Source of the DNA: Symbiodinium natans
Lineage: Eukaryota > Sar > Dinophyceae > Suessiales > Symbiodiniaceae
Reading direction: 5' to 3'
Length of the DNA: 64,000 bases
NCBI GenBank assembly: GCA_905221605.1
Contig: CAJNDS010000702.1
Span: forward strand, 850,653-914,652
Made by a program: the position numbers and the translations under genes. The stretch's first letter is position 1; each line of letters starts with the position of its first letter. Shown one piece after another: positions 10,001-18,553 of this stretch. The notes below the pieces were generated by a model. It was not told the origin of the DNA and searched no databases. It saw only the letters and a program-made list of their open reading frames with translations.

Positions 10001-11533
10001 TATGCCCAAGCTTCCATTCTTAGTGTGGATTACTTTCGTTTCAGTTGACGTCGCTATCTTGTGGGCTTCGGGGTACATGAAGACTGTGTGCAGGGGGCCT
10101 TCATGTGCCATGTTGCTTTTGAGTCTTAAGAAGTCTAACCTTGACAAGTTTATGTGGCAGTTTCTGCACGACAATTACAGTGATTATAGGTTGTGACAGC
10201 CGCAGCTCGACAGGCCATCTCCAACCTCACCCGTCAGCAGCATGCCAACGTCTTCAGTGAGCAGTATGCACAAGTCTTCTTGGATTCCATCAAAACCACT
10301 GAAGAGCTCGGCCGCGCCATCGAGGACTGCGGCCTGCTGACCTTTTTATGCTCAGCCTAGTCTGCCCGCTTTTGAACAGGATGTAGAGCTGGCTACGGCC
10401 TACTCCACCTCTTCAAGCTTGGAGAAGCAACTCTCTCAGGCACGGTTCACATCTCCGTACCACCCAAGCATACAACCAACAGTTTCTGCTGGAAACCTTG
10501 AAACGCAGCGCATACATCTCCAGTTGGCGTTTGTGTATGCTAGCTCCGCATGGCAACCAACGGGTTGAGGTGGTCACACCGCAATCAGCTGCAGAGTCAG
10601 GTGGCAAAGCTCATTCGCGTACGCGAAGTGCGCAAGGCCGAGCGCGACTTCTTCTTTGTTCAGCCTCCTGGCTAGATCCGGCTAGATTTTGACTTGCCCC
10701 GCAGGCTTTTCAGCAAGCCTTAGAGCAGATGTGCGGTCTCCATGTTTCACATATTGGAAGCATTTGGACTTATTGGGCTAATCATTGGGTGGCATTCTGG
10801 GGATTCTGAGGCTTCAAAATCATCCCAATCCAGCTCGAAAACATGTCGTAGATTAACGGACAGTTAAACACCCTCGCAGTTAATCATGTTGAGAGTGCTT
10901 CAGGGTTGGTGGCTGGGACATGCACTCCAACCTGCTGAATGGGCTGAACTCGAGGCAGGGAGGATCTAGCCGGCCTGATCCAGCTGCGCCTTCGAACCCT
11001 GCAGGTTTGGCGAGATCAACCGAGCCTTGGAAGGCTTCGTGGCAGAGATGAAGGCGCAAAACGTGTGGGACAATGTCGTCCTGGCAGTGGGCTCAGTTTC
11101 CCGGGCGTGCAAGCTCTGTATTGTTGCAGGGGAGAAATGGCAGATAGTAGACTTGTAACATCCTGTAATGATCTGTGCAAAGCAGCTGTCCAGATTTTCA
11201 AAGGCAAGTTCCTCGGAGTTTGCGCGCACTCTGGACTCGAACGGAGGCGGCAGTGATCATGCTTGGGCGGGGCAACATTTCATCATTGGCGGCAAGGTCA
11301 AGGGTGGACAGATGCTCAACCAGTTTCCTTCCAGCCTCAAGGAAGGTGCTTACAATGATCTGGGTCGTGGCCGGCTGATCCCTGCATACCCTTGGGAGAC
11401 AATGCTGAAGCCAATTGCGGAGTGGATGGGTTTGGAGACAAGCTCTCCAGAGGTCTTGAGCAAAGTGTTTCCGAACATCGGGCACTTCAACTCATCGATT
11501 GTTCAGGGTAAAGATTATCTTTTTCAGCCATGA
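654..11533 (+). CDS. Split gene: putatively secreted DUF1800 (with PA14 insert)-DUF1501 fusion protein
   Basis: This is the span of one multi-exon gene; exon groups are listed separately. The order of protein parts is signal peptide, DUF1800 N-terminus (RFLMR joined to ATFGPTRE), PA14 domain, DUF1800 core (LRQRMAWALSQIFVVS, AFGNFRDVLREI, NENFAREIMQLFS, SPTVFNFYLADSQP, VVMTPEFNTFG), then DUF1501 (FLFLAGGADTWNM, MTNIGSLVEPLNK, LFSHSDQQ, GGWDMHSNL, SSEFARTLDSNGGGSDHAW, FPNIGHF). In bacteria DUF1800 and DUF1501 proteins are typically encoded by adjacent genes and their biochemical roles are poorly defined; here they share one frame-compatible exon chain. Many introns can be placed exactly because joining the flanks restores the family motif, and most start with GC. 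The gene may continue past 11533: the last exon has a possible GT donor near 11507 and coding-like stretches follow at 11.9-12.24 kb. Function is not known; an extracellular or cell-surface role is inferred from the signal peptide and PA14. Confidence 0.85.
1168..1539 (+). CDS. Exons 2-3: DUF1800 N-terminal region
   Basis: Exon 2 begins at 1168 with ATFGPTRETLTELGASD and ends near 1218-1222. Exon 3 starts near 1297 with WVLEQMSLPMESLREYYRER, matching the DUF1800 pattern of a Trp, Gln-Met, Pro, then Tyr-Tyr-Arg. It goes on through PCTPGSRWRAYVFMLSDNRK and IFVDGKFRSDIRT to 1539. The intron 1540-1642 has a GT donor and an AG acceptor and its phase matches the next exon. The exact exon 2/3 junction is uncertain because the bases around both ends are similar. 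Confidence 0.7.
1643..2070 (+). CDS. Exon(s) between the DUF1800 N-terminus and PA14
   Basis: From 1643 the frame reads GLGNYTGYLCFLYEGVGQDV and continues to about 1710-1790, where the exon end is unclear. A second coding-like stretch lies at about 1975-2070 (contains GLPDTVLLQTYAP). Neither matches a domain I recognise. They sit between the DUF1800 start and the PA14 domain, so they are probably part of the inserted material. The stretch 2070-2625 has no segment I can assign with confidence. Confidence 0.5.
2626..3245 (+). CDS. Exons encoding the PA14 domain
   Basis: Two exons encode a full PA14 (PF07691) beta-barrel. The first runs from about 2626 to 2959 with the signature FAIRWAATLTIQQAGEYEFF, then LESDDGSRLVLDGSEVVLNG, HGMEEKSGKVNLTAGG. 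The second starts at 3128 with HALLVEYYEGNGHAGIVARW and QGPDSGNTKQIMPSA. The intron 2960-3127 has a GC donor and AG acceptor; splicing gives LTAGG-HALLVEYYE, the normal PA14 order. The paired Asp residues in SDDGS are those that bind calcium and sugar in lectin-like PA14 proteins. The domain sits inside DUF1800, between its N-terminal motif and its LRQR core, not at a terminus. The end of the second exon, near 3245, is uncertain. Confidence 0.85.
3402..4103 (+). CDS. Exons of the DUF1800 core, part 1
   Basis: Four coding segments are visible. About 3430-3495 reads PEEVSNDPALGHQLRFYTTR. About 3555-3660 reads LDNHFFDRFADELSKSTVWT and onwards and ends before a GC donor. About 3690-3833 reads PEHWQDQLRQRMAWALSQIF, VVSANGFGMDDRTELWLNYY. 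About 3931-4103 reads DIFVRNAFGNFRDVLREITF, NPLMGRYL, NENFAREIMQLFS. The last two are diagnostic for DUF1800 (PF08811). The intron 4104-4534 (GC...AG, phase 0) joins QLFS to VGLDLLHRNG as in the family. The junction near 3833-3931 is ambiguous between GC and GA donors because both sides carry GAC. Confidence 0.82.
4535..6197 (+). CDS. Large DUF1800 exon with a Cys-rich insertion
   Basis: This is the longest exon, about 554 codons. It opens with VGLDLLHRNGTVMRDSNGD, then TYDMDHIVNFAKVFTGF, the normal DUF1800 continuation. About 300 residues follow that are not typical of the family: many Cys residues and two related units, one with VKIDGRFYTYIPAPC and one with FKVDGKFYKNVM. A third related string (IFVDGKFRS) is in exon 3. 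Family sequence resumes with VLAEVESLLDQLFMHENTAI, FISKRLIQRFGVSNPSAAYV, GDLAATVAAILLHKDAD, and ends with QSPTVFNFYLADSQP. The 3' junction lies at about 6195-6199 and is probably a non-GT donor. Confidence 0.85.
6630..7543 (+). CDS. Exons of the DUF1800 C-terminus
   Basis: Segments are: about 6630-6825, with an acidic Pro/Glu-rich linker (MPEPEPE repeated) then EFQIFTPPHFIGFLNGMSSL; about 6935-7082, ending NTTIEELNVLLTG; about 7263-7317 (NAYQRAPRAQRVKRAQQ); and 7436-7543, AVVMTPEFNTFGAPLPKA through TKPYK. All follow the order of DUF1800 C-termini. The intron 7318-7435 is GC...AG and restores AQQ-AVVMTPEF. The next intron, 7544-7652 (109 bases, GC...AG), joins the end of DUF1800 directly to the first motif of DUF1501, which is the physical evidence for the fusion. 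Confidence 0.82.
7653..8493 (+). CDS. Exons of the DUF1501 N-terminal half
   Basis: Exon 7653-7699 reads ATIFLFLAGGADTWNM, the DUF1501 (PF07394) opening motif; the Met codon is split by a GC...AG intron (7700-7877). Exon 7878-7908 continues LVPLGCDLYQ. Exon 7993 to about 8040 reads EYVDVRTDLHLDPEGR. About 8205-8310 reads DVANQSCQKFGIHGSFPYLK, and 8365 to about 8490 reads DEGDLAFMTNIGSLVEPLNK, then VGLFSHSDQQ. The last two are strong family signatures (FG.H..L..L..LY, NVGSLVEP, FSHSDQQ). Confidence 0.85.
8544..8980 (+). repeat. Intronic repeat element with a recurring core and long G-run
   Basis: Within the intron between about 8490 and 9225 there are two copies (8544-8568 and 8818-8844) of a core near AACGCTACGCGACCCGCCTC followed by GGCCTG. 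A third copy is at 23953-23979. Between the first two copies lie long G-rich tracts, including about 20 G at 8710-8729. It looks like a dispersed element inserted in the intron. No open frame inside is convincing. Confidence 0.5.
9225..10662 (+). CDS. Exons of the DUF1501 middle region
   Basis: Coding segments are about 9225-9320 (GAGGRITDALVSAASPYAAT, FSLAGSAIFAQG), about 9421-9471 (IVDERGNDRFHEFELWRE), about 9852-9900 (AASGLDTFDYLSFRF), about 10203-10328 (AISNLTRQQHANVFSEQYAQ onwards), about 10381-10439 (VELATAYSTSSLEKQLSQ) and 10601-10662 (VAKLIRVREVRKAERDFFFV). The GC...AG intron 10440-10600 joins QLSQ to VAKLI, as in the family. Segments at 9421-9471 and 9852-9900 match the family less clearly and are placed by context and splice signals. 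Confidence 0.72.
10904..11533 (+). CDS. Exons of the DUF1501 C-terminus
   Basis: Exon 10904-10951 reads VGGWDMHSNLLNGLN. Removing 10663-10903 (GC...AG) restores FFFVQ-VGGWDMHS, the family's GG.D.HS motif. Removing 10952-11004, which starts with GA, gives LNS-FGEINRALEGF. Exon 11005-11083 ends AQNVWDNVVL, and a GC...AG intron (11084-11203) joins it to ASSSEFARTLDSNGGGSDHA. The final frame runs through GGKVKGGQMLNQFP, LGRGRLIPAYPW and FPNIGHFNSSIVQ to a TGA at 11531-11533. A GT right after IVQ could instead be a donor, so the true C-terminus may lie downstream. Confidence 0.83.
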
Positions 11534-13468
11534 GCTAGCGACAAGTGATACCTAGCCATGGCCATAGAGATTTTTGGTAATTCGCTTGTAGACGCTGTGG
11601 AGGCATGCACTCAAGGACCACAATGTGGCCGATCATTGCTTCCGCACCCCAGATTTACAGGCAACCTTATGGACCCGTCTTGGTTTCAAGTCAGGGTTTC
11701 AGGAAGAGACCATTGCTAGATTCTCAACTTGGCACAGTTCTGTCTCGAAATGTTTCAATCTTCAATATGTTTCATGGGCCCGTACGGCTGCACTTGCATA
11801 GGGTTGGCTGCAAGAAGCTCTCGCTTTGCAAAGAGCTGCACTTAGCTGCATTGCGGCCGGCAGAAGCTTGCTTCTGCATGAGGAATTTGGCATAGTGAAC
11901 TGCTCAACTCGCTTCTTGGCGGCGAGCCTGCCATTGGGTCCACATCCGTGGCACGAGTTTCAGATGTCTTCGTAGTCTTCGGCAAGGCTGTCGAGCGGAA
12001 CACAACGTCCCTCACAGCAGGCCGGTAGCGTGACTGAATGCAGTGCGGACAGCAGTGCCCCACTGAGCAGCAGTCAGCAGTCCTCCTGGATGCACAAAAC
12101 CGAAGCCGGCGTTGCTTTCCTAACATCTATACGCGCTCAGCATACAGTAGCAGGCTGGAAATGGACATGTTTTTCTCTGAGGTGCTGCCATTGGGTGCTG
12201 ATCTGGACGATGGGCCTCCCACAGAGGTGGCTTGAATGGCTTGAGCGTTCTGCTTTCGCAGGTAGATGCAGGTAGGACCGGACTGGAAAGCTGCGAGCTG
12301 CGAGCTATTGATTGTAGGGAGGCAACATTGATCCTTTTGCAGGAAGGTGTGAGCTTGTCTGCATCAGGGGGAGTTCTGTTTGTCATGCATGTTCGCTTGT
12401 GTCTGTCATCGAGTCGCATCATTGCCATCATCATTTGCATGTGTGGCGCCATTCGCATAAGCGGCGTCAGCAGATTTGTCAGTATCAGCAACGCCTGCAT
12501 TGGCATGTGGAGTTAGATAGATCATCATCCCAATGGAAGCAAACGAGGCATCGAATGTAACGAAGTCTTGATTCTGGATGAAAAGGTTTTCGTGTTCCCA
12601 TGGCCACAAGATGCCAGGGTGCCCACGCCCATCCGCGCCCCCTCCTCCACTCCCTCTTCTCGCGCTCTCGCTCCTCGCCCTGCTCCCACGTGCCTCCATC
12701 TGTGTCTCCGCTCTCTCTCAGTCTCTCTTCTCTTCTCTTCTCTTCTCTCTTCTCTTCTCTCTTCTCTTCTCTCTTCTCTTCTCTTCTTTTTCTTCTCGCG
12801 CCATCTCTCTCCATCTCTCTCCGCTTGCCCACGGCATGCCCTCGTGCTTCTAGCTTTCTTTGGCCTCGGCTTGTCCCCACGAGTTCAGTTCAGATCCACG
12901 ATGTGAAGCTGGCAGGATCTAGTACCCTTCGCTCTCGAGGCGCGCGTGTCGGAGTGCTGTGTAGATGGCAGACTGTAGACGTCCTTGAACTCCGCGCTGC
13001 ACTGCACAGGGTGCTGAAGTCCCTGGCAAGTTGAGATGGGTGAGCTCCAGCATTGCAAGCTGCAGGCTCAGCATTACAAGCACAGAGCTCAAGCAAACTG
13101 CGTGCCATGCATCAGACTTGCACGGATCGAGTCGCCACTCGGCAAGGGCTGAGCTACAGGGCCTACAGGGCTGCGGCAGCAACATCAAGGGTCTCCTCTC
13201 ACTGCAGCCAAACATGGTCGAACATGGTCAGGGAGTAAGGTGCTCAAGGCGGATACTTTTCCAAATGTCGCTGTGTGTCCTTCCCAGGATTTGATCCGTC
13301 TGTGGATTGGCCGACTGATCTGGAGGCTGGATGCCTGAAAAACGGGAAAAAGCAGTATCAAAATCAATGTCAGCCCGATAGTTCTTTGGGGCCAGGATGG
13401 CTGCATAACAACACTACATCTGGAGACAGGGCTTGGGCTCAAACAGAGTTCTTTGGCCCTGCGTGCAC
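11534..13468 (+). other. Region after the fusion gene: exon-like stretches and a pyrimidine tract
   Basis: Two stretches look coding on the + strand: about 11905-12030 (contains VARVSDVFVVFGKAVER) and about 12130-12236 (contains LEMDMFFSEVLPLGADLDDG, then TEVA and a stop). They could be further exons of the upstream gene or a separate small gene. I recognise no domain. Nothing else supportable is seen from 12300 to 13468 apart from the microsatellite listed separately. Confidence 0.3.
12706..12797. repeat. TCTTC/TCTCTT pyrimidine microsatellite
   Basis: About 90 bases of almost pure C/T on the + strand, built of TCTCT and TCTTC units. It opens long low-complexity frames on both strands (Ser/Leu-rich or Glu/Lys/Arg-rich), which are artefacts. 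Confidence 0.9.
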
Positions 13469-13999
13469 ATGGACTCCCGGCTTTCACAGTTCTCGGAGGA
13501 TGGCCTCACAAGGTCTGTGTCCGCCCCATGTCTCAATGGGCTGAGCACGGCGACAGCGGGCTTGGGCCATTTCAAGCTGCCCTTCGCTCGCCTCCCTCGC
13601 GAAGGGCCACAGTCGGGTGGTGGCCACCTCCGGCGCCTCTCCTGGGATCCCGTGCTGGAGCAATTCCGCACTTGCTCAAGCCACTCGAATGAGATGGCTG
13701 ACATGGCCCACCCCCAGCTGGTTCGCCCGCACACAGTGCCCAGCTGGCTTTCTTCGACATCAGAAAAACCAGAGGCAGATTCGCAGATGTGGGAGCCAAG
13801 GAACTGGGGTCCGAGTGAAAAGCAGCAGCAAGCGAAGCGAGGCTTACTGGCAAGGAGGAAGAAGACCCAGGCGCTGCGTGAACGTGATCATCGGCGCATC
13901 CAGGTCACAGTCGACCGGCGCAAAGACGAACGGGATGCACGCTTGAAGCGACTGGTGCAGGCCTGTCACTGCTGCGGGGACAAGCAGCAAGAAGTGTAA
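13469..13999 (+). CDS. Hypothetical basic, coiled-coil-prone protein (or first exon)
   Basis: The first ATG in the frame is at 13469 and gives 176 residues (MDSRLSQFSEDGLTRSVSAP...). The N-terminal half is Ser/Pro/Gly-rich. From about residue 115 it becomes highly charged (ARRKKTQALRERDHRRIQVT, DRRKDERDARLKRL), predicted as helix or coiled coil. It ends in QACHCCGDKQQEV. I recognise no family. The last codons overlap a good GT donor (GTGTAAG at 13995). If this is used, splicing to an AG just before 14284 would fuse this frame to the next CDS, so the TAA at 13997 may not be the true end. Confidence 0.55.
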   Translation: MDSRLSQFSEDGLTRSVSAPCLNGLSTATAGLGHFKLPFARLPREGPQSGGGHLRRLSWDPVLEQFRTCSSHSNEMADMAHPQLVRPHTVPSWLSSTSEKPEADSQMWEPRNWGPSEKQQQAKRGLLARRKKTQALRERDHRRIQVTVDRRKDERDARLKRLVQACHCCGDKQQEV

Positions 14000-14283
14000 G
14001 ATTGTGTTGAAGTGCTCTTGAGATCCATCCCTGCAGCTTAGAGGACCATGTGGGGGTGGATGCGGGAGGCTAGAGGGTTAATGCCGAGGCCGTTCAGCCC
14101 GCAGAAAAACAAGTCTAAGATTGTAGTCCCGTAAACAAACAGAAGCCGCGGGTGACCTCATGAAACTGGCGGCACTGAGTGAAGCCCGCAAGTCTTAACA
14201 GTAAAGCTGGGCGCAGCATCAGACTTCGTATTGTAAACTTCCACTGTGTTGAATTCCTGCACCGCCTGCCCGCTTGAAAGGCC

Positions 14284-15015
14284 ATGACTACCAACGGCCC
14301 CGACTATGAGGCCGCAGCGCAGCTGCAGGCATTCCGAGACCAGAAGGAAACAAAAATCCGAGAACACTATCTGGACTGGGACCGTCACGTCTTCAATCCG
14401 ATCGCGGCACAGGCTTTCCGGCATCTGAATCCACGGGTGGAAAAGCGCGTGTGCTTCAATCTGGACTCGCCATTCCAGCTTGTTGTGGACGCTTCCAAGG
14501 ACCCTGCAAAGCGACAGCTTCTGCAGAACCATCGTGAACGGCACTTTCAGAAGCAATGCAACGAAGTGCTCAGTTCAGCACCCGCACTTCCGGACCCCTT
14601 GGAGGAGCGGAGAGCCTTGGGGGCTGAGTGTTTGCCTAAGTCAATCAGCCGTGCAATCTTGGAGCCCGATGTTTGGGGGCAGTACGCCACTTCGGTGTTC
14701 GGTCACTTCATCGAGGCCTGTGATCCTCGAGGAACCTGCAGGAGGATGAGAATTGGTGGCCCCAATGTTCACATCCCAGACGAGACGGATTTTCCTGCTG
14801 CTGGCACGCGCGTCAGTCGGACACGTGGATTCGGTGACAAGGGCGTGCTCCGCGATGAGGTTGCCATGGGTGAGACTCGGGAGTTCCGCGATGGCAGTGG
14901 CGCTGGCTGTGGCGCTCCAGCTCAGGACCACTTCGGCTTCAAGAGTGGCAAGGAGATTGTGGACTTAGACTTTCCGCCGAGCAAGCGCACATTCCCAGAG
15001 ATGCAAAAGTACTGA
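14284..15015 (+). CDS. Hypothetical protein, 243 residues
   Basis: An uninterrupted ATG-to-TGA frame with strong coding character (high third-position GC, balanced residues). It begins MTTNGPDYEAAAQLQAFRD and includes HYLDWDRHVFNPIAAQAFRH, a basic Gln/His/Arg helix (LLQNHRERHFQKQC), and a C-terminal region with DHFGFKSGKEIVDLDFPPSK. No signal peptide or membrane segment is seen, so a cytosolic or cytoskeletal protein is likely. I do not recognise the family. It follows the 13469 frame by 284 bases and may be its second exon. Confidence 0.65.
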   Translation: MTTNGPDYEAAAQLQAFRDQKETKIREHYLDWDRHVFNPIAAQAFRHLNPRVEKRVCFNLDSPFQLVVDASKDPAKRQLLQNHRERHFQKQCNEVLSSAPALPDPLEERRALGAECLPKSISRAILEPDVWGQYATSVFGHFIEACDPRGTCRRMRIGGPNVHIPDETDFPAAGTRVSRTRGFGDKGVLRDEVAMGETREFRDGSGAGCGAPAQDHFGFKSGKEIVDLDFPPSKRTFPEMQKY

Positions 15016-15700
15016 GTGTTGCGATGCTGCAAAGCTCTTGCATTAGTTATCACGCCGACTGTAGCTAGGACATGAGGCTCATTGCAAAAATCGCAATGGG
15101 CTGGGACACTGGGCAACACGCTCACATCCCAGAAGTTGGTCGTGCATCTTCGCACCGCAACAGTGCGCCAAAATTGGTTTTGCAGCAATTTCTGATCGCA
15201 GTTTCCTGTTGTCGCAGTTCGGTTTCAATAGTCCCGGCACGCCATCCATCGTCGTCCCAACCCTGGACTTGTGTCTGATTCCGTCATATCGAAAAGGCTA
15301 AGTTACAGAAGGCTTTACATTCGCCAGACGTAGGCGTGGACGTTCCCCGGAGTCAGGCCCTTCGGGTCGTTTTCAACTTGCGGCTGCGGAGCCCCGCGCT
15401 CAACATGCACCGAGCCCGCAGCCTCCACAGGACACAATGCACTGATTGCATAATAAGAAGCGGAAAGTTAGTGATCAGAAGATCATAATCATCAGCATGC
15501 CTTACCCATGAATGTTCGGAGCTTCCTCTCAGGTGTGAGTGGCAAGAGCTTGCGAACAACTCCCAAAGCGTGGGGTGCCTAAATTGGGCAGTCTGCGCTT
15601 GTGTACGAGAAGTACCTCGCAATACCTTGCAACCGTTCGCTTTGCTGTTGCTCATAAGTGCTCATAGCACACTGTCCTGCAATTCGTGTACTCCTACAAT
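15016..15700 (+). other. Intergenic stretch
   Basis: I see no convincing coding segment, RNA gene or repeat in this stretch. It separates the 243-residue gene from the exon-like series that starts near 15.7 kb. Confidence 0.5.
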
Positions 15701-15714
15701 GTTACAAAGTCCTA

Positions 15715-18553
15715 CGCCAAGATCGATCAAGGCTGCATCTTTCGACAGCACCCCTCAAATATTGGGCCGGGGCCTTGGAACTTGTGGCAGATCTCCAGCC
15801 GCATGAAATCGGACAGTGTAAACACCGAGAGACCTGGCAATGGTCTTGATGAGTCTGGGCATATCTGGGCATGTCTGGGCCGATTGGGCCCTTGTCGAGG
15901 TCCAGGAAGTCAGGTCAAAGCAGCTTGAGGAGCTCACGGACAACCGCTGGAACTCCGACTTGGAGGCGCTCGCTCAGCTAAGTGCGCCTTCCCTCGGCTT
16001 CTTTCTTCCGTTGTTTGGCGTCAAGAGGCAGATCTCTTTCAGCCCAAGGGCGCATCTGCAGCGAACCTGGTATACCACTACAGCTTGCATCAATGCAGGA
16101 GTGCTTGCCGGCGTTGTCACTTGTGTCCATATCTCTGACACCGTTCAAGGAGTGCCCCTCTGATTCGCGTGTCGAAGTGGGCTTCAGTGGTCCTGTGATC
16201 CTGGAAAGGCAGTGGTGCATTGGAAGCGCCTGCGCATTTTGTCTTTACAAGTATCGGCCATCTGACGGGCCTGGTTATGAGCAGGTTCCTGAACGATCCG
16301 GCCATGCTTCAGCTGCGGAATCGTCAACACCTCAGTACTGAACAGAACAGGCGCCTGAGCTTCCCAGTTCATCAGCTGAGTTTACCCACCGGTTGAGGCA
16401 CGAACGGTGGAGCGGGCATTCCTGTGAAGGAGATTGCGCCCTGCGCCGGTGAGGTCTCCTCATTGCATTCGCAAGCGGCACTTCAACATGTGCTCCTTGT
16501 GTGAGGCACCAAAGCCGTTGTTCCTGGAGCTCGGCGAGCCACCTGTCACTTTCGAGTCTCGCTGCGTTGGCCTCTGCTTTCTGCACTAATTAGGCTTCGG
16601 CCCGTCTCTAAGACTGGAAGCCCCTAAGCATCTTCAACATGGGTCACGTAATATCATGCATGTGTTACAGTGTTGAGGTTTAGCGTTCAGCCTTCCAGAG
16701 ACGCTGTCCACAGGCGGTGCCGGGAGCTTAAGAGTTGACAAAAAGAGCTTCAAAAGCTGCAGCAATCTGCAGGTATCTGCAAGCGATTTCCGTATGGCGC
16801 ATAAATGGCAGGTGTTGCCAATATGTTGCCTAAGCCAGCCGAGGACTATGTGGTCAGCTTGAGACCAGAGAGCAGGCCCAACTCATCCCAACTCTTTTCC
16901 TTACAGTTTGCAGAAGGTTGCACAGGGGAACTCAGAGGGCACGGATTCGTAGGCACCTGCATCTCCCTAACCATAGCACCCATGACAGAAATCACTTAGC
17001 GGACTTAGCATGTCAGATGTGTCAGCGGGAATCAAAAGAAGTTTCTCCCACGAGAGGTACCACCTCTTCAGTGGGCCAGTCCGCGCAGGTCGGGTTGGGA
17101 AGCTCGGGTAAATACCAGGACGGTGGTGCTTACGACTGAACGACTGTCTGCCGCTCTTGTGCTCTTCTTCCCGAACGCCTAACTTTTAAACCGTCCCGGA
17201 GAGGCGACCATGGGTTGAGCCTGACCGGCCTGCGACCCTTTCGCTTCAATTTCCTTCCGTCTGCGGCTTTGGACAGCAAGAGCCAGTTGTTACATGTGAC
17301 ATGTTTCGAGGGCCAATGATGGCAAGACTTGCGTGCCTGGGATGGCTGGGGTGTGAAGGCTTTTTGTTAATGCTTTCTCTTTGGCTTGGTCAGCTTGAAT
17401 CCCGTGGGGCAGCCTGCGATTCAACTTCGAATGTCTTGTCGTGCGCATCTGTGTGCGTTCCCCTTCTCCAAGGCAGCTCGCATTTAAACGAGCGCAGGTG
17501 TGATGACGCTGAATTCAGAGTCCGATGCTTGTTCCTCCTTCCTCCGTTCCAAGGCCCACACTAGCTGCATGTCACAATGTTCCTCCAGAAGCCCAGGCAG
17601 AACTGTCGAGATGTCGGGAGCTTGAGCATCTTGAACCGTTCGAGTCGCTGAGAACTTGCTTTTACCAATTGGTGATGCAAGCCCAACTGTCGGCTCCCAG
17701 GATTTCTTCCGTCTGTATTTGCGACATGGGTTGAAGGCCAGTGCACGGGTCGAAGAGTGGAAGCAGAAAGCAGACAATGCATGACAATGTATGACAATGC
17801 TTGAGAGTGTGCCTTCATTCGATTGAAGTGCGAAGGCCAATGCTCTTCATGGACTTCAGTCTGCGATCTCTGTAGTTGCTGCAGACGGCGAGGCGTGCTC
17901 TCTTTGGGATTTGCGTTATGTGCCTCTGCTCCTGTGTCAGCAGCGCAGGTCATGCAGCATCAGCTTGAGGTGATAAAGAAGTCCACACTTGAGATGAAGG
18001 CAAGAAGGGGTGCATGGCACGTGGTTTACGACATGTGAACTGCTGCAAACGACCGTTGATGGTTGTATGATGCTGTGGGACATCGATACCACGTTTTATG
18101 CGGTGCACTTGGGCATTCAGCCTGACTGGGTGCACAGGTCTTTGGATTGAAGCCTGACCGTGAGTGTCCTGGCAAACTTTATTCCACTCCAGTAGCGGCG
18201 ACGCTGCACTTACAAGTGCCGGAAATGCAGATAACGCCTGCGTATGTCTTCTTGGAATCCAGAGCTTCGACTTAGGTACACAGTTCAGGTTCGATCTTCT
18301 CTCGGGCACGAGGCTGGGCCTAAGCAGAGACTTCACCTGTCGAGTTTTGTACGTGATGCCCTGAGCAGGGGGCAACACAGCGCTGCAGTTACAACTTCCC
18401 TACATCACTAGAATCACCCCATACAGTAAAGCCTGCAGCCTGCCCTTCCTTGAATCGGCCGAAGTCCTCACGCAGCCTGCGGATCTCCTGTCTTTTCTTG
18501 AGGTCTCCGACGGCCTCGGGCAGCCGCTACAGGCTCTGAACATTCCTGGCTGA
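15715..18553 (+). CDS. Candidate multi-exon gene, unknown product
   Basis: A series of + strand segments looks coding although none is long. They are about 15730-15800 (PLKYWAGALELVADLQPHE), 15896-15975 (VRSKQLEELTDNRWNSDLEA), 16256-16345 (MSRFLNDPAMLQLRNRQHLS), 16825-16890 (PKPAEDYVVSLRPESRPNS), 17584-17662 (EAQAELSRCRELEHLEPFES), 17700-17783 (DFFRLYLRHGLKASARVEEW), 17951-18007 (VMQHQLEVIKKSTLEMKARR) and 18434-18553 (ESAEVLTQPADLLSFLEVSD, ending in a stop). Charged helical segments dominate. Frames differ between segments, as expected with introns. The exon set and gene limits are not proven, and I recognise no domain. The segment at 18434-18553 is also open on the - strand. Confidence 0.35.

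Noticed and set aside
12485-12880. Long Glu/Lys/Arg-rich and Ser/Leu-rich frames
   Set aside because: They are created by the pyrimidine microsatellite at 12706-12797.
13431-13443. TTGGGCTCAAA as a second spliced-leader relic before 13469
   Set aside because: Only about ten bases match and the leader's T-run is missing, so chance is likely.
13433-13468. An earlier start for the 13469 protein
   Set aside because: The earlier in-frame position is TTG rather than ATG; the first ATG is at 13469.
18434-18553. A - strand exon reading RRLREDFGRFKEG
   Set aside because: The + strand reading is equally coding-like, ends in a proper stop, and agrees with neighbouring segments; the - strand reading was not called.
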